Part shown: positions 35,054 through 47,919 of the stretch, one piece after another | Position numbering within the stretch: position 1 is the first letter of the stretch | How the letters are laid out: every line of letters starts with the position of its first letter | From: Roseiarcus sp963835215 | GTDB taxonomy: Bacteria > Pseudomonadota > Alphaproteobacteria > Rhizobiales > Beijerinckiaceae | Direction of reading: 5' to 3' | Assembly (NCBI GenBank): GCA_963835215.1 | Contig: CAWIES010000004.1 | Span: 62,001-126,000, forward strand | DNA length: 64,000 nt | Notes under the pieces: generated by a model | What the model was told of the DNA's origin: nothing | What the model saw: the letters and a program-made list of their open reading frames with translations, nothing else | The model's database searches: none | Position numbers and translations under genes: made by a program

Positions 35054-36094
35054 TCACGCTTTGCCGGCGAGCGCCTTGCGCACCGCCGGCGCGACCACCG
35101 TTCCGAAGAGTTCGATCGAGCGCATGATCGCCGCGTGCCCCATCGCGCCGACCCGCATCTGCATTAGATAGCGCTGGTGGCCGAACACCGCGTGCTGCGC
35201 GAGAATGCGCGCGATCGCATCTTCGGGCGTCCCGACCATCAGATGGCCAGTCGGCGCGCGGCCCTGGTCGAACTGGGCCCGCGTCAGCGGCGGCCAGCCG
35301 CGCTCGCGGCCGACGCGCGACATCGTCTCGGCATAGGGCTCGTAGAAGGCGTCGACCGCCGCCTCTCTCGTGTCGGCGAGGAAGCCATGGCCGTTGATCC
35401 CGAGCGCCAGACTGGCGGGATCGCGCCCGGCGCGCGCCCCCGCTTCGCGATAGAGACTGGCGAGCGGCGCAAACCGCGCCGGTTCGCCGCCGATGATCGC
35501 CAGCGCCATCGGCAGGCCAAGCATGCCGGCGCGCGCCACCGATTGCGGCGTGCCGCCAACCGCGATCCACACCGGCAGCGGCTCTTGCAGCGCGCGCGGA
35601 TAGACGCCGAGATTGTCGATCGGCGCGCGCAGCTTGCCGCTCCAGCTCACCTTCTCCTGCGCGCGCACCGCGAGCAGAAGTTCGAGCTTTTCGGCGAAGA
35701 GTTCGTCGTAGTCGTCGAGGTCGTAGCCGAACAGCGGAAAGGATTCGATGAACGAACCACGCCCCGCCATGATCTCGGCGCGTCCGCCCGACAAGAGATC
35801 GAGCGTGGCGAATTGCTGATAGACCCGTACCGGATCGTCGGAGCTCAGCACCGTGACGGCGCTGGAGAGCCGGATCGTTTTGGTGCGCGCAGCGGCATAG
35901 GCGAGCGCGACGGCGGGGGCGGAGATCGCGTAATCGGGCCGATGATGCTCGCCAAGCGCGAAGACATCGAGGCCGACTTGATCGGCGAGCTCGATCTCCG
36001 CCATCGTGTCGGCAAGCGTGCGTTCGATATGGACCGGGCGGCCGGTTGCAGGATCGCGCTCGGTCTCGGCAAACGTGTAGACGCCCAACTGCAT
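35054..36094 (-). CDS. LLM-class (luciferase-like) flavin-dependent oxidoreductase
   Basis: 346 residues. MQLGVYTFAETERDP, then GLDVFALGEHHRPDYAISA, TKTIRLSSAVTVLSSDDPV, FATLDLLSGGRAEIMAGRG and GYDLDDYDELF are standard for the LLM (F420/FMN) oxidoreductase family. EHHRP and SGGRAE are the most conserved. Substrate cannot be predicted. Single gene; 250 bp upstream contain a palindromic repeat. Confidence 0.88.
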   Translation of the reverse strand: MQLGVYTFAETERDPATGRPVHIERTLADTMAEIELADQVGLDVFALGEHHRPDYAISAPAVALAYAAARTKTIRLSSAVTVLSSDDPVRVYQQFATLDLLSGGRAEIMAGRGSFIESFPLFGYDLDDYDELFAEKLELLLAVRAQEKVSWSGKLRAPIDNLGVYPRALQEPLPVWIAVGGTPQSVARAGMLGLPMALAIIGGEPARFAPLASLYREAGARAGRDPASLALGINGHGFLADTREAAVDAFYEPYAETMSRVGRERGWPPLTRAQFDQGRAPTGHLMVGTPEDAIARILAQHAVFGHQRYLMQMRVGAMGHAAIMRSIELFGTVVAPAVRKALAGKA

Positions 36095-36129
36095 TTCGCC
36101 GAACTCCGAGTCTCACCGCAAGCCTAACC

Positions 36130-36222
36130 GTCATTGCGAGCGAAGCGAAGCAATCCAGCGGCTCACACGCGCGGCGCGTTCGAGTGCGTGGACTACTTCC
36201 TCGCGTCGCTTCTCGCAATGAC
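36130..36222. repeat. Intergenic palindromic repeat (gtcattgcgagcgaagcgaa type)
   Basis: Starts gtcattgcgagcgaagcgaa and ends with the inverse wording ttcctcgcgtcgcttctcgcaatgac in part (tctcgcaatgac). Repeats with this text are very widespread in bacterial intergenic DNA. It fills much of the gap between the oxidoreductase and cdiI-like genes (36095-36344). Confidence 0.75.
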
Positions 36223-36344
36223 GCGCTTCACTCCGCCTTCCCCCGCCTGCCGGCAAGGCCCATCTGCGATGGGCGACTGCATTTCTCCGCGTCGTATTTC
36301 GCGTCGCGGAAGCGTCGAGTGAATCCGGCGCTGCTCAGCCTTAC

Positions 36345-36842
36345 CTACTCGCAGCGATCGAGCGCCTCTCTCAAGGCGGCGCCGACAGCCGCGGCGTCGG
36401 TCGTCATAGGAATGTTGACGGTCCTCTCAACCGGCAGATCGCGAAAATATTCCGGCTTGTCACGCTTGTGCGGTTGGATGGAAATTTGCCCCCGTGATCG
36501 ATGGGCCCGGCACCAGTCGAGGTTGCTATAGGCTTCGCGCTTGGTCTTGTAGCCGTAGCGGTGCATGAAATCCTTCTGCCAAGCTCTGTAGAGGGGAACA
36601 TATCTTTGCCATTCGGCGAATCCCGGTTCGTCGGCCGGCCAGACATATCGACTTCTGCCAAGGCACTCGAGCAACGCCCGCCCAAGCGGCTCCTCGGCCG
36701 AATCCGGCGACAAATAGATTGTATATCCATCGTCGTCAGGCTGGATGATGCGATAGCCCGATAGCGGCTGAAGGCAGATGAACCTATCCGTCCGGCTGAC
36801 GTCAGCCCATCGATCTGACGGCACAGGATCAGGCAATTTCAT
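36345..36842 (-). CDS. CdiI-family immunity protein
   Basis: 165 residues from ATG 36842, which overlaps the toxin stop (ATGA). DGYTIYLSPDSAEEPLGRAL, then LECLGRSRYVW, HRYGYKTKREAYSNLDWC, QISIQPHKRDKPEYF and a final VNIPMTTDAAAVGAALREAL correspond to the CdiI/DUF1436 immunity family, especially the YGYKTKR-x-x-x-x-x-x-x-C segment. It would bind and block the toxin domain of the upstream gene in the cytoplasm. A longer upstream start is out, since it would lie wholly within the toxin gene. Confidence 0.85.
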   Translation of the reverse strand: MKLPDPVPSDRWADVSRTDRFICLQPLSGYRIIQPDDDGYTIYLSPDSAEEPLGRALLECLGRSRYVWPADEPGFAEWQRYVPLYRAWQKDFMHRYGYKTKREAYSNLDWCRAHRSRGQISIQPHKRDKPEYFRDLPVERTVNIPMTTDAAAVGAALREALDRCE

Positions 36843-38284
36843 TCTTCGATCCTGGTGATCGTGATCGAGACGCGGCGCTCGCGCGCATAGCCAAGCGCCC
36901 AAAATAGATATCGCCATTGGGTGGGCGAGGTGTATTCCGGGATCGCTAGTTGAATCATTCTGGTCTGAATAAAATTCGGGTCGACGTCACCTTTTGTCCG
37001 AGGCTCATAATCGGCGACCGCATCCACGTATTGTTTTAACCGCGAATAAATTTGTTGCGGAGTGCTGATGTAATTCACGCTCAAGGTGTTTAGCGTCTTG
37101 TCGCTGATTGCTGTTCCAGTCGCCTCGTCAAATTGATCGAACGTCTTGGCATTCGGCGGCAGTTTTTTCGCGTCAGGAAATCGGGTGCCTACATAGGTCT
37201 CGAAGGGATTCCCCTGCTCCTTGATTCCCGCGCCCCAAACAACGCCAGTTTCATCGTTATCGACGGAGCCGCCGAGCCCTGTGACTTCCTCGGGAGGAGT
37301 GGCCAACCCTTCAGGCGATGTCGTCTTGGGTGCGATCTCGGTGAGGGGATCGAATGGGAAACGCGGTGCAAGCGGAGGGTTGGCGTTTGCCCAAGCGTCG
37401 GCGGCGACATCAAGCATCGATTTGGGCAAATGACCCGGCTGACCAACCCCGGACGACATCGCGCCTTGGAAGAGGGCTTGGGCGGCCGAAAGGAGATTCC
37501 CCCTCGCGGTCGGAGGCGTGTATTCGTAGGCGAGCCAGAACGAAAGGCGATCCTCGAGGAACGCGTATTCCGCGGCAGCGCGATCCCTATCCGCGGGTGC
37601 GAAGTTCGCCCCGTTCCGGCTGAGCTGATCGCCAAATTGAAATACCAGCTTCGCGAAGTCGACGGGTCCCAAGTCGTCGTATTGGCTTGCGAATACCTGC
37701 TCAAGCGCAATTGAGCTTTGAGTTCGGTCGTCAGGAGCGCCGCTTTCCTGTGCCGCGGATGCGTTCGCTGCGGGAGACGCGTCTTGGCCGCCGGGGTTGG
37801 GCTCCTGTCCAGACGCAATGTCACCGCCGCGCGGAGCTGGCGACGTCGCCGTCGCTGGTTGTTCTCCCTGACGGGGCGCCGCCGAAGCCGCCGGATTCGA
37901 CTCATCCTCACTCGCCCAACGGCCATGCCAGTCTCGTGGCTGGTCGGGGTTATATTTGGTCAGGTTGTCATTGACCGCGGCGAGCCGCCGAGCCGCCTCT
38001 GAGCTCAATTCCGGGGTTCGGGTCAGAACCGCGGCGATTGCGGCGAGCGCCGGTTCCCCACTGTTGAGGGCGCGTGCGATCAACCCAAGGCTCGCCTCCA
38101 ATCGAATTCCATCGCCGTCCGCGCCGTACGCGGCTTTCATCAACAGAGCGATCTCCGCCGCCGCTCGCGGCGAGAACCCGCGAGCCGTCTTATGAAGGAG
38201 AGCTGTCCCAGCGAGCGACAAGCCGTCGGTCGTGCACCTCAGGCCCAAGCCACCAGCCTCATTGGTCAACCTGTAGGTTTGCAT
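36839..38284 (-). CDS. Phage-linker toxin with a CdiA-CT tRNase-like C-terminal domain
   Basis: 481 residues. Residues 1-109 are a helical domain (GFSPRAAAEIALLMKAAYG; LGLIARALNSGEPALAAIAA). Residues 110-123 are the linker KYNPDQPRDWHGRW, as in the 19.6-20.4 kb carrier. A Pro/Ala/Gln-rich stretch and a helical part follow. Residues 353-481 (GIKEQGNPFETYVG, LPPNAKTFDQFD, AISDKTLNTL, IYSRLKQYVDAV, QLAIPEYTSPTQW) match the CdiA C-terminal nuclease of the Burkholderia 1026b type, a tRNA-cutting toxin. No secretion signal, haemagglutinin repeats or TPS domain, so it is not an ordinary CdiA. The immunity gene is coupled behind it. Confidence 0.85.
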   Translation of the reverse strand: MQTYRLTNEAGGLGLRCTTDGLSLAGTALLHKTARGFSPRAAAEIALLMKAAYGADGDGIRLEASLGLIARALNSGEPALAAIAAVLTRTPELSSEAARRLAAVNDNLTKYNPDQPRDWHGRWASEDESNPAASAAPRQGEQPATATSPAPRGGDIASGQEPNPGGQDASPAANASAAQESGAPDDRTQSSIALEQVFASQYDDLGPVDFAKLVFQFGDQLSRNGANFAPADRDRAAAEYAFLEDRLSFWLAYEYTPPTARGNLLSAAQALFQGAMSSGVGQPGHLPKSMLDVAADAWANANPPLAPRFPFDPLTEIAPKTTSPEGLATPPEEVTGLGGSVDNDETGVVWGAGIKEQGNPFETYVGTRFPDAKKLPPNAKTFDQFDEATGTAISDKTLNTLSVNYISTPQQIYSRLKQYVDAVADYEPRTKGDVDPNFIQTRMIQLAIPEYTSPTQWRYLFWALGYARERRVSITITRIEE

Positions 38285-38314
38285 CGCGCAGTTCCTGAAG
38301 CGGGGGGCATCGTT

Positions 38315-38343
38315 ACTATATGTTCATGATATGTTCTCGTCAA
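38315..38343 (-). promoter_or_regulatory. Sigma-70 promoter of the toxin/immunity pair
   Basis: On the minus strand: TTGACG (38338-38343), 17 bp, TATAGT (38315-38320), about 30 bp before the toxin ATG. The spacer and -10 contain a direct repeat GAACATAT-CAT-GAACATAT, which could bind a regulator. AT-rich compared with its surroundings. The toxin pair thus has its own promoter. Confidence 0.6.
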
Positions 38344-38394
38344 TGCTTTTCAACTTTCGTCCGCCGCGCGTTACCGTCAGGCAGCTTCCCGGCC

Positions 38395-42027
<3,633 letters not shown>

Positions 42028-42114
42028 GCATCCCTCTCTCGCAACCTTGTGTGTTGTCGCACGCGGCGAGGGCGCGGTAAACATGAGGCAACGCGGACTA
42101 AGAGGGGCACGGCG

Positions 42115-43101
42115 ATGGAAATGGTTCGATTTGGCAAGACCGGCATGAAGGTCTCGCGCCTTTGCCTCGGTTGCATGACATACGGCTCCAGCAAGTGGCG
42201 CGACTGGGTGCTCGAGGAGGAGGCCTCGCGCCCCTTCATTCGCGACGCGCTGGAGCGCGGGATCAACTTCTTCGACACCGCCGATATGTATTCGACCGGC
42301 GCGAGCGAAGAGATCGTCGGCCGGGCGCTCAAGGACTTCGCGCGGCGCGACGAGGTCGTGCTCGCCACCAAGGTGTTCAACCCGATGGGGCCGGGGGCGA
42401 ACGCGCGCGGCCTGTCGCGCAAGCACATCATGGAGGCGATCGACGCCTCGCTGAAGCGGCTCGGCATGGACTATGTCGATCTCTACCAGATCCATCGCTT
42501 CGACACCGAGACGCCGATCGAGGAGACGATCGAGGCGCTGAGCGATGTCGTGCGCGCCGGCAAGGCGCTCTATGTCGGCGCCTCGTCGATGTGGACTTGG
42601 CAGTTCGCGCGGATGATCTCGGTCGCGCGTGAGCGGGGCCTCGCCGAGTTCGCTTCGATGCAGAATTTCTACAATCTCGTCTATCGCGAGGAAGAGCGCG
42701 AGATGATGAAATTCTGCGCCGATCAGGGGATCGCGGTCATTCCCTGGTCGCCGCTGGCGCGCGGCTATCTGGTGCGATCGGGCGTGGGCGCCGGCGAGGG
42801 CGCCTCGACCGTGCGCGGGCGCTCGGACGCCTATACGCTGGCGCTCGGCCTTGGCTCGCGCCAGGACGAAGCGATCCGCCGCCGCCTCGCCGAAGCGGCC
42901 GAGCGGCTCGGCGTCAAACCGGCGGTCGTCGCGATCGCCTGGATGCTGTCGAAACCCTTTGTGACCTCGCCGATCATCGGCGCCTCGAAGCCGCATCATC
43001 TTGAGGACGCGGTGGCGGCGCTCTCGCTCAAGCTGGACGCCCGCACGATCGCCAAGCTCGAGGAGCCCTACCACCCGAAGGCGGTGGTCGGGCACCAATA
43101 A
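42115..43101 (+). CDS. Aldo/keto reductase
   Basis: 328 residues from ATG 42115. It reduces carbonyls with NADPH. MVRFGKTGMKVSRLCLGCMT, FFDTADMYSTGASEEIVG (catalytic Asp and Tyr), VLATKVF (Lys), YVDLYQIHRFD (His), IPWSPLARGYL and SPIIGASKPHHLEDA follow the family layout, subgroup like YajO/L-glyceraldehyde reductases. Divergent from 5-oxoprolinase (87 bp between starts), so control may be shared. Substrate unknown. Confidence 0.9.
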   Translation: MEMVRFGKTGMKVSRLCLGCMTYGSSKWRDWVLEEEASRPFIRDALERGINFFDTADMYSTGASEEIVGRALKDFARRDEVVLATKVFNPMGPGANARGLSRKHIMEAIDASLKRLGMDYVDLYQIHRFDTETPIEETIEALSDVVRAGKALYVGASSMWTWQFARMISVARERGLAEFASMQNFYNLVYREEEREMMKFCADQGIAVIPWSPLARGYLVRSGVGAGEGASTVRGRSDAYTLALGLGSRQDEAIRRRLAEAAERLGVKPAVVAIAWMLSKPFVTSPIIGASKPHHLEDAVAALSLKLDARTIAKLEEPYHPKAVVGHQ

Positions 43102-43111
43102 GAGGGGCGCT

Positions 43112-43795
43112 TTAGTCCGCGCGCGCGAACACTGCGGCCACCGCTGCCGGGATGTCGCGCGGCGATGCGATCAGCGGGTCGGCGCCAGCCCCGCTGAGTT
43201 CCGCCGCGTCGCCATAACCCCATAGCGCGCCGATGGCGGGAATGCCGACGGCGCGTGCGCCGAGCGCGTCAAAGCTGCGATCGCCGATCATCGTCTTGCG
43301 CCTGACGCCCGCCAGGCCTTCGCGCGCAATCAGCAAAGCGAGAATCTCGCCCTTGTCGGCGTGCGAACCGTCGGGGCGCGAGCCGTAGACCGCGGCGAAA
43401 TAGCGGTCGATCCCGAAATGCTCGACGATCGTCTGCGCGAAAAACTCGAGCTTGGAGGTCGCGACGATCAGCCGATGGCCGAGCGCGGCGAGCCGCTCGA
43501 GCGCCTCGACAATTCCATCGTAGAGGGCGCTCTCGAATATGCCGATCTTTTCGTAGCGTTCGCGGTAGAGGGCGAGCATCCGGTCGGCGTGATCTTCGCC
43601 GACCAGTTTGGCGAAACTCGCGCGCAATGGCGGGCCGACGAGCCAGCCGAGCTCGGCCTCCGGAGGAATAACGAGAGCAAGGCCATCCTCGGCGTTCAGC
43701 CGGCCGATGGCGTCGCGGGTCGAGCGCAGAATACCCGGCGCCGAGTCGGTCAGAGTACCGTCGAGGTCGAACAGGACGGCGCCCGTCTCACTCAT
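43112..43795 (-). CDS. HAD-superfamily phosphatase (Gph/PgmB-like)
   Basis: 227 residues. Motif I VLFDLDGTLTDS (residues 6-17) with the nucleophile Asp, a cap domain (LGWLVGPPLRASFAKLVGED), motif II HRLIVATSKL, motif III lysine in ARRKTMIGDRSFDA-like VRRKTMIGDRSFDALGARAV with acidic residues. Resembles phosphoglycolate phosphatases. Its start overlaps the end of the upstream gene by 4 bp. Confidence 0.85.
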   Translation of the reverse strand: MSETGAVLFDLDGTLTDSAPGILRSTRDAIGRLNAEDGLALVIPPEAELGWLVGPPLRASFAKLVGEDHADRMLALYRERYEKIGIFESALYDGIVEALERLAALGHRLIVATSKLEFFAQTIVEHFGIDRYFAAVYGSRPDGSHADKGEILALLIAREGLAGVRRKTMIGDRSFDALGARAVGIPAIGALWGYGDAAELSGAGADPLIASPRDIPAAVAAVFARAD

Positions 43796-44520
43796 TTCAG
43801 CAGCACGAAGATGTCGACCTGCAGGCTCGGGTCTTCGGGCGATTTTACGTCGTTGAGATATTCCTCGATGAACATGTCCTGCGCGTCGATGCCCTTTTCG
43901 TCGAGATAGGCGGTGATCGCCTCATAGGTCCCATCGATGTCGTCGTAGGCGAGACGATGCTCGAAGCGCATCGCTTTGCCGACCGGCGACAGTCCGAGTT
44001 TGACGGTGTCGGAAAGCTGGGTCTTTCCCTCCGGCGCCGTTTCGATCGGCACCTCGGCGCGAAAGCGAAAGCCGGTGTCGTCGGCTTCGAGGAAGATCGC
44101 GATCGGGTGGCCGGTCTGCTTGAGGCCGGCCTTGGCGATCTCGGCGCGGATCGCGGTGATCGCATCGGTGATTGCGGAATAGACTTCGTCGCGATCGGCC
44201 TTGCCTTCGAGATAGGCCGCGGGGTGAGCGACGAGGTCGACCGTCTCGCCCATCGAACCGCTGTCGCCCGAGTCCGGAGTGGGCGCAGGCGTTGCGCCCG
44301 GCGAGGGCGTCGCGGCCGGCGCGGGGCTTTGTGTCGGCGATGGGGCGATTGCAGGCGCTGGGGCGGCGACCGGGCTCGGCGAGGGCGTGGTTGCGGGCGC
44401 TGGCGAAGCGGCGACGCTCGGCGTCGCAGCCGGGGTCTGCTGCGCCTGCGAACTCGCAGCGAAGACGACCAACGCGACCGCGATGGCGCTCGCCCGCGCT
44501 AGCGTCACGCTCGGGACCAT
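43792..44520 (-). CDS. Exported GyrI-like (SOUL-type fold) domain protein with a Pro/Ala-rich stalk
   Basis: 242 residues from ATG 44520, ribosome site AGGGGG close by. Signal peptide LARASAIAVALVVFAASSQA; then 60 residues of Ala/Pro/Thr/Ser repeats (TPSPSPVAAPAPAIAPSPTQ); then a domain with YLEGKADRDEVYSAITDAIT, PIAIFLEADDTGFRFRAEVP, MRFEHRLAYDDIDGTYEAIT and FIEEYLND, as in GyrI-like small-molecule-binding proteins. Probably periplasmic. Ligand unknown. Coupled with the HAD phosphatase gene. Confidence 0.7.
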   Translation of the reverse strand: MVPSVTLARASAIAVALVVFAASSQAQQTPAATPSVAASPAPATTPSPSPVAAPAPAIAPSPTQSPAPAATPSPGATPAPTPDSGDSGSMGETVDLVAHPAAYLEGKADRDEVYSAITDAITAIRAEIAKAGLKQTGHPIAIFLEADDTGFRFRAEVPIETAPEGKTQLSDTVKLGLSPVGKAMRFEHRLAYDDIDGTYEAITAYLDEKGIDAQDMFIEEYLNDVKSPEDPSLQVDIFVLLK

Positions 44521-44598
44521 CGTCTTACCCCCTTCGCCAACTCGTTTTTTGCCGCGCCGCAGTATGCGAGCAAGCGCGTTCGGCGCCAAGCGGACCGC

Positions 44599-46153
44599 TC
44601 AGGCTGGCGCTGGCTTGGTCCAGCGCAGCACCGGCTGGCGGGCGGCCCTGGTCTCGTCGAGCCGGCGGCGCGGCGCGTTGACCGGCGCCGCAAGGAACCG
44701 CTCGCGCTCGCCCGCCAGCGCGCTGATCGCGAGGTCGCGCAGCGTCATGATGAACAGATCGAGGCTCGCCTTCGATTCTGAATTCGGTCGGCTCGATCAA
44801 CATCGCGCCGTGCGCCACCAGCGGAAAATACACGGTCATCGGGTGGTAGCCCTCGTCGATCATCGCCTTGGCGAAGTCGAGCGTGGTCAACCCGGTGTCC
44901 TTCAGCCAGCGGTCGTCGAACAGCGCCTCGTGCATGCAGGGGCGATCGCCGAACGGCGCCGACATCAGGTCGGCGAGCGAGGCGCGGATGTAATTGGCCG
45001 AGAGCACCGCGTCTTCCGAGGCCTGCCGCAACCCGTCCGCGCCATGCGACAGGATGTAGGCGTAGGCGCGCACATACATGCCCATCTGGCCGTGGAAGGC
45101 GCACATGCGGCCGAACGCCTGGCTGCCCTCGGTATGCTCGGCGAGCGAGAACGTCTCGCCCGTCCTGACGATCCGCGGCGCCGGCGCGAAGGGCGCGAGG
45201 CGATCGGAGAATACCACCGGACCGGCGCCCGGACCGCCCCCGCCATGCGGCGTCGAGAAGGTCTTGTGCAGGTTGATGTGCATCGCGTCGATGCCAAGAT
45301 CGCCGGGCCGCGTCTTGCTCATCACCGCGTTGAAGTTGGCGCCGTCGCAATAGAAATAAGCGCCGGCGGCGTGGACCGCCTCGGCGATGGCGACAATGTT
45401 TCGCTCAAACAGGCCGCAAGTGTTGGGGTTGGTCAGCATGATCGCCGCGACGTCGGGACCGAGCGCCGCGCGCACCGCCTCGGCGCTGACGACGCCGTCC
45501 GCGTCCGCCGGCACCGCGCGCACCGTGAAGCCGATTTGCGCGGCGGTGGCGGGATTGGTGCCGTGCGCCGAGTCGGGCGCCAGCACGACGGTGCGCGTCT
45601 TCTCCTCGCCGCGCGCGACGAGCGCCGCCTTGATCGCCATCATGCCGCACAATTCGCCGTGAGCGCCCGCCTTGGGCGACATCGCCACCGCGCTCATGCC
45701 GGTCATGGTGAGCAGCGCGCGCGCCAGCGCGTCGATCAGCGCCAGCGCGCCCTGAGCGGTGGAGGTCGGTTGGAGCGGATGCAGATCGGCAAATCCCGGC
45801 AGGCGCGCCATTTTCTCGTTCAGGCGCGGGTTGTGTTTCATCGTGCACGAGCCGAGCGGGTAGAGCCCGGCGTCGATCGAATAATTGTTGCGCGACAGGC
45901 GCACGTAGTGACGAACCGCCTCTGGCTCGGTGAGGCCGGGCAGGCCAATCTCGCCCGAGCGCGCGTGCGCGCCGAGCCGCGCGGCGAAGGGAGCTGGCGC
46001 TTCGAGATCGACGCCGGTCGCGTCCAGCCGGCCGGTCTCGAAGATCAGCGCCTCCTCCATGTCGAGCCCGCGATTGCCGGTGAAAGAGCCGCGGCGCGCG
46101 GGTTCAGCAGGATCGCCGGCGTTGGGGCGAGTGGGGCGGCCTTGCGTGTTCAT
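44599..46153 (-). CDS. gcvPB: Glycine dehydrogenase (decarboxylating) subunit 2, one frameshift near the 3' end
   Basis: P-protein subunit 2 of the glycine cleavage system, pyridoxal-phosphate dependent. Landmarks: SRNNYSIDAGLYPLGSCTMK, MSPKAGAHGELCGMMAIK, LTNPNTCGLFE, and INLHKTFSTPHGGGGPGAGP with the PLP lysine. At 44782-44784 there is one extra T; removing it restores EPTESESKASLDLFIMTLRD and the usual end at 44599 (VLRWTKPAPA), about 517 residues. As written the frame runs on with unrelated sequence. Start ATG 46153, 14 bp after gcvPA. Confidence 0.88.
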
Positions 46154-46167
46154 CGTCGTTGCTCCGC

Positions 46168-47508
46168 TCACAGGCATCGCGCCAGCGCGTCGGCGTAAGC
46201 CTGACGGTCGGCCGACGTCGTCAATTCGGTGGCGGCGACGACGATCAGATCGTCAAGCCCGGCGCCGGGCGCCAGCCGCGAAACCGGCAGGCCGCCGAGG
46301 ATTCCGCGCGCCGCGAGGTCCTCGATCAGCTCGGCGGCCTTGCGCGGCGTGCGGATAGTGAACTCATTGAAGAAGGCGCCGGTCAGCACGCTCACGCCCT
46401 TGATTGCGGCGAGGCGTTCGGCAAGATCGACGGCGGCGGCGTGGTTGAGCGCGGCGAGCCGTCTCAGGCCGGTCTCGCCGAGCAGCGTCATGTGGATCGA
46501 GAAGGCGAGTGCGCACAGGCCCGAGTTGGTGCAGATGTTGCTCGTCGCCTTTTCGCGGCGGATGTGCTGTTCGCGGGTCGACAGCGTCAGCACGAAGCTG
46601 CGCCTGCCATCGGCGTCGACCGTCTCGCCGGCGAGCCGGCCCGGCATCTGGCGCACATGCTTGAGGCGCGCGGCGAACAGGCCAAGATAGGGGCCGCCGA
46701 AATTCAGCGCGTTGCCGATCGACTGGCCTTCGCCGACCGCGATGTCGGCGTCCATCTCGCCCGGCGAGCGCACCGCGCCCAGCGAGACCGCCTCGGTGAA
46801 CACCGCGATCAACAGCGCGCCCTTGGCGCGAGCGGCGGCGGCGAGCGGCGCAAGGTCGCGCAAGTTGCCAAAGAAATCCGGGTTCTGGACGATGACGCAG
46901 CTCGTCTCGTCGTCGATCGCGCTCGCCAGATCCTCCTTGGCCAGCGGATCGAGCGGGAGGCGCACGACGTCTTCGCTCGACATGGCGCCAAGCGTCGCGG
47001 CGACGTCGGCGTATTGGGGATGGAGCCCGCCCGATAACACCGCCTTGCTGCGGCGCGTGATGCGGTGGGCCATCAGCATCGCTTCGCCGCAGGCAGTCGA
47101 GCCGTCGTACATCGAGGCGTTGGCGACCTCCATGCCGGTCAGCGCCGCGACCTGCGACTGGAACTCGAACAGCACCTGCAGCGTGCCCTGCGCGATTTCC
47201 GGCTGGTAGGGCGTGTAGCTGGTCAGGAATTCCGAGCGCTGGATCAAATGGTCGACGGTGGCGGGAACGTGATGGCGGTAAGCGCCGGCCCCGACGAAAA
47301 AGGGCGCCGAGCCCGCCGCGACATTGCGCGCGGCAAGGCGTCCAAGCGCGCGCTCGACCTCGATCTCGCTCTTGCCGTTCGGCATGTCGAGCGGCGCGGT
47401 GAGGCGCTGAGCGGCGGGGATGTCGGCGAACAGCGCCTCGATGTTCGGCGCGCCGATGCGCGCCAGCATTTGGGTGCGGTCAGCCGCGTCGAGTGGGAGA
47501 TAGCGCAT
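46168..47508 (-). CDS. gcvPA: Glycine dehydrogenase (decarboxylating) subunit 1
   Basis: 446 residues, complete. MRYLPLDAADRTQMLARIGA, FVGAGAYRHHVPATVDHLIQ, SEFLTSYTPYQPEIAQGTLQ, LTGMEVANASMYDGSTACGE are signatures of subunit 1. It forms a heterotetramer with GcvPB that decarboxylates glycine and passes the aminomethyl group to the lipoyl arm of GcvH. Third gene of the riboswitch-controlled operon, 6 bp after gcvH. Confidence 0.95.
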   Translation of the reverse strand: MRYLPLDAADRTQMLARIGAPNIEALFADIPAAQRLTAPLDMPNGKSEIEVERALGRLAARNVAAGSAPFFVGAGAYRHHVPATVDHLIQRSEFLTSYTPYQPEIAQGTLQVLFEFQSQVAALTGMEVANASMYDGSTACGEAMLMAHRITRRSKAVLSGGLHPQYADVAATLGAMSSEDVVRLPLDPLAKEDLASAIDDETSCVIVQNPDFFGNLRDLAPLAAAARAKGALLIAVFTEAVSLGAVRSPGEMDADIAVGEGQSIGNALNFGGPYLGLFAARLKHVRQMPGRLAGETVDADGRRSFVLTLSTREQHIRREKATSNICTNSGLCALAFSIHMTLLGETGLRRLAALNHAAAVDLAERLAAIKGVSVLTGAFFNEFTIRTPRKAAELIEDLAARGILGGLPVSRLAPGAGLDDLIVVAATELTTSADRQAYADALARCL

Positions 47509-47514
47509 GTCGGC

Positions 47515-47892
47515 TCACGCAAGCGTCTTGAGGAAGGCGTCGTAGTCGGCTTGGCTCATCAGGCTCGCGAGCTCGCTCGGGTCGGCGAGCTTGAGCTTGA
47601 ACAGCCAGCCGCCCGCCATCGCGTCCTGGTTGATCAGCCCCGGCTCGGCGTCGACCGCGCTGTTGGCCGCGACGACTTCGCCCGAGACCGGCGCGAAGAC
47701 GTCGCTCGCCGCCTTGACGCTCTCGACCACGGCGGCGCCGTCGCCCTTGGCGAATTTGGCGCCGAGCTTCGGCAATTCGACGAACACCACGTCGCCGAGC
47801 TGTTGCTGGGCGTGGTCGCTGATGCCGACGACGCCGACATCGCCCTCGAGGCGAACGTATTCGTGGTCCTTGGTGTAACGTGTTTCGCTCAT
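47515..47892 (-). CDS. gcvH: Glycine cleavage system H protein
   Basis: 125 residues. It carries the lipoyl group on Lys60 in VVESVKAASD. RYTKDHEYVRLEGDVGVVGI and LGDVVFVELPKLGAKFAKGD are conserved. It shuttles the aminomethyl group between P, T and L proteins. Second gene of the operon. Confidence 0.96.
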   Translation of the reverse strand: MSETRYTKDHEYVRLEGDVGVVGISDHAQQQLGDVVFVELPKLGAKFAKGDGAAVVESVKAASDVFAPVSGEVVAANSAVDAEPGLINQDAMAGGWLFKLKLADPSELASLMSQADYDAFLKTLA

Positions 47893-47919
47893 CGGCGGTT
47901 CGCTCCTGGCAAGGGTTCG

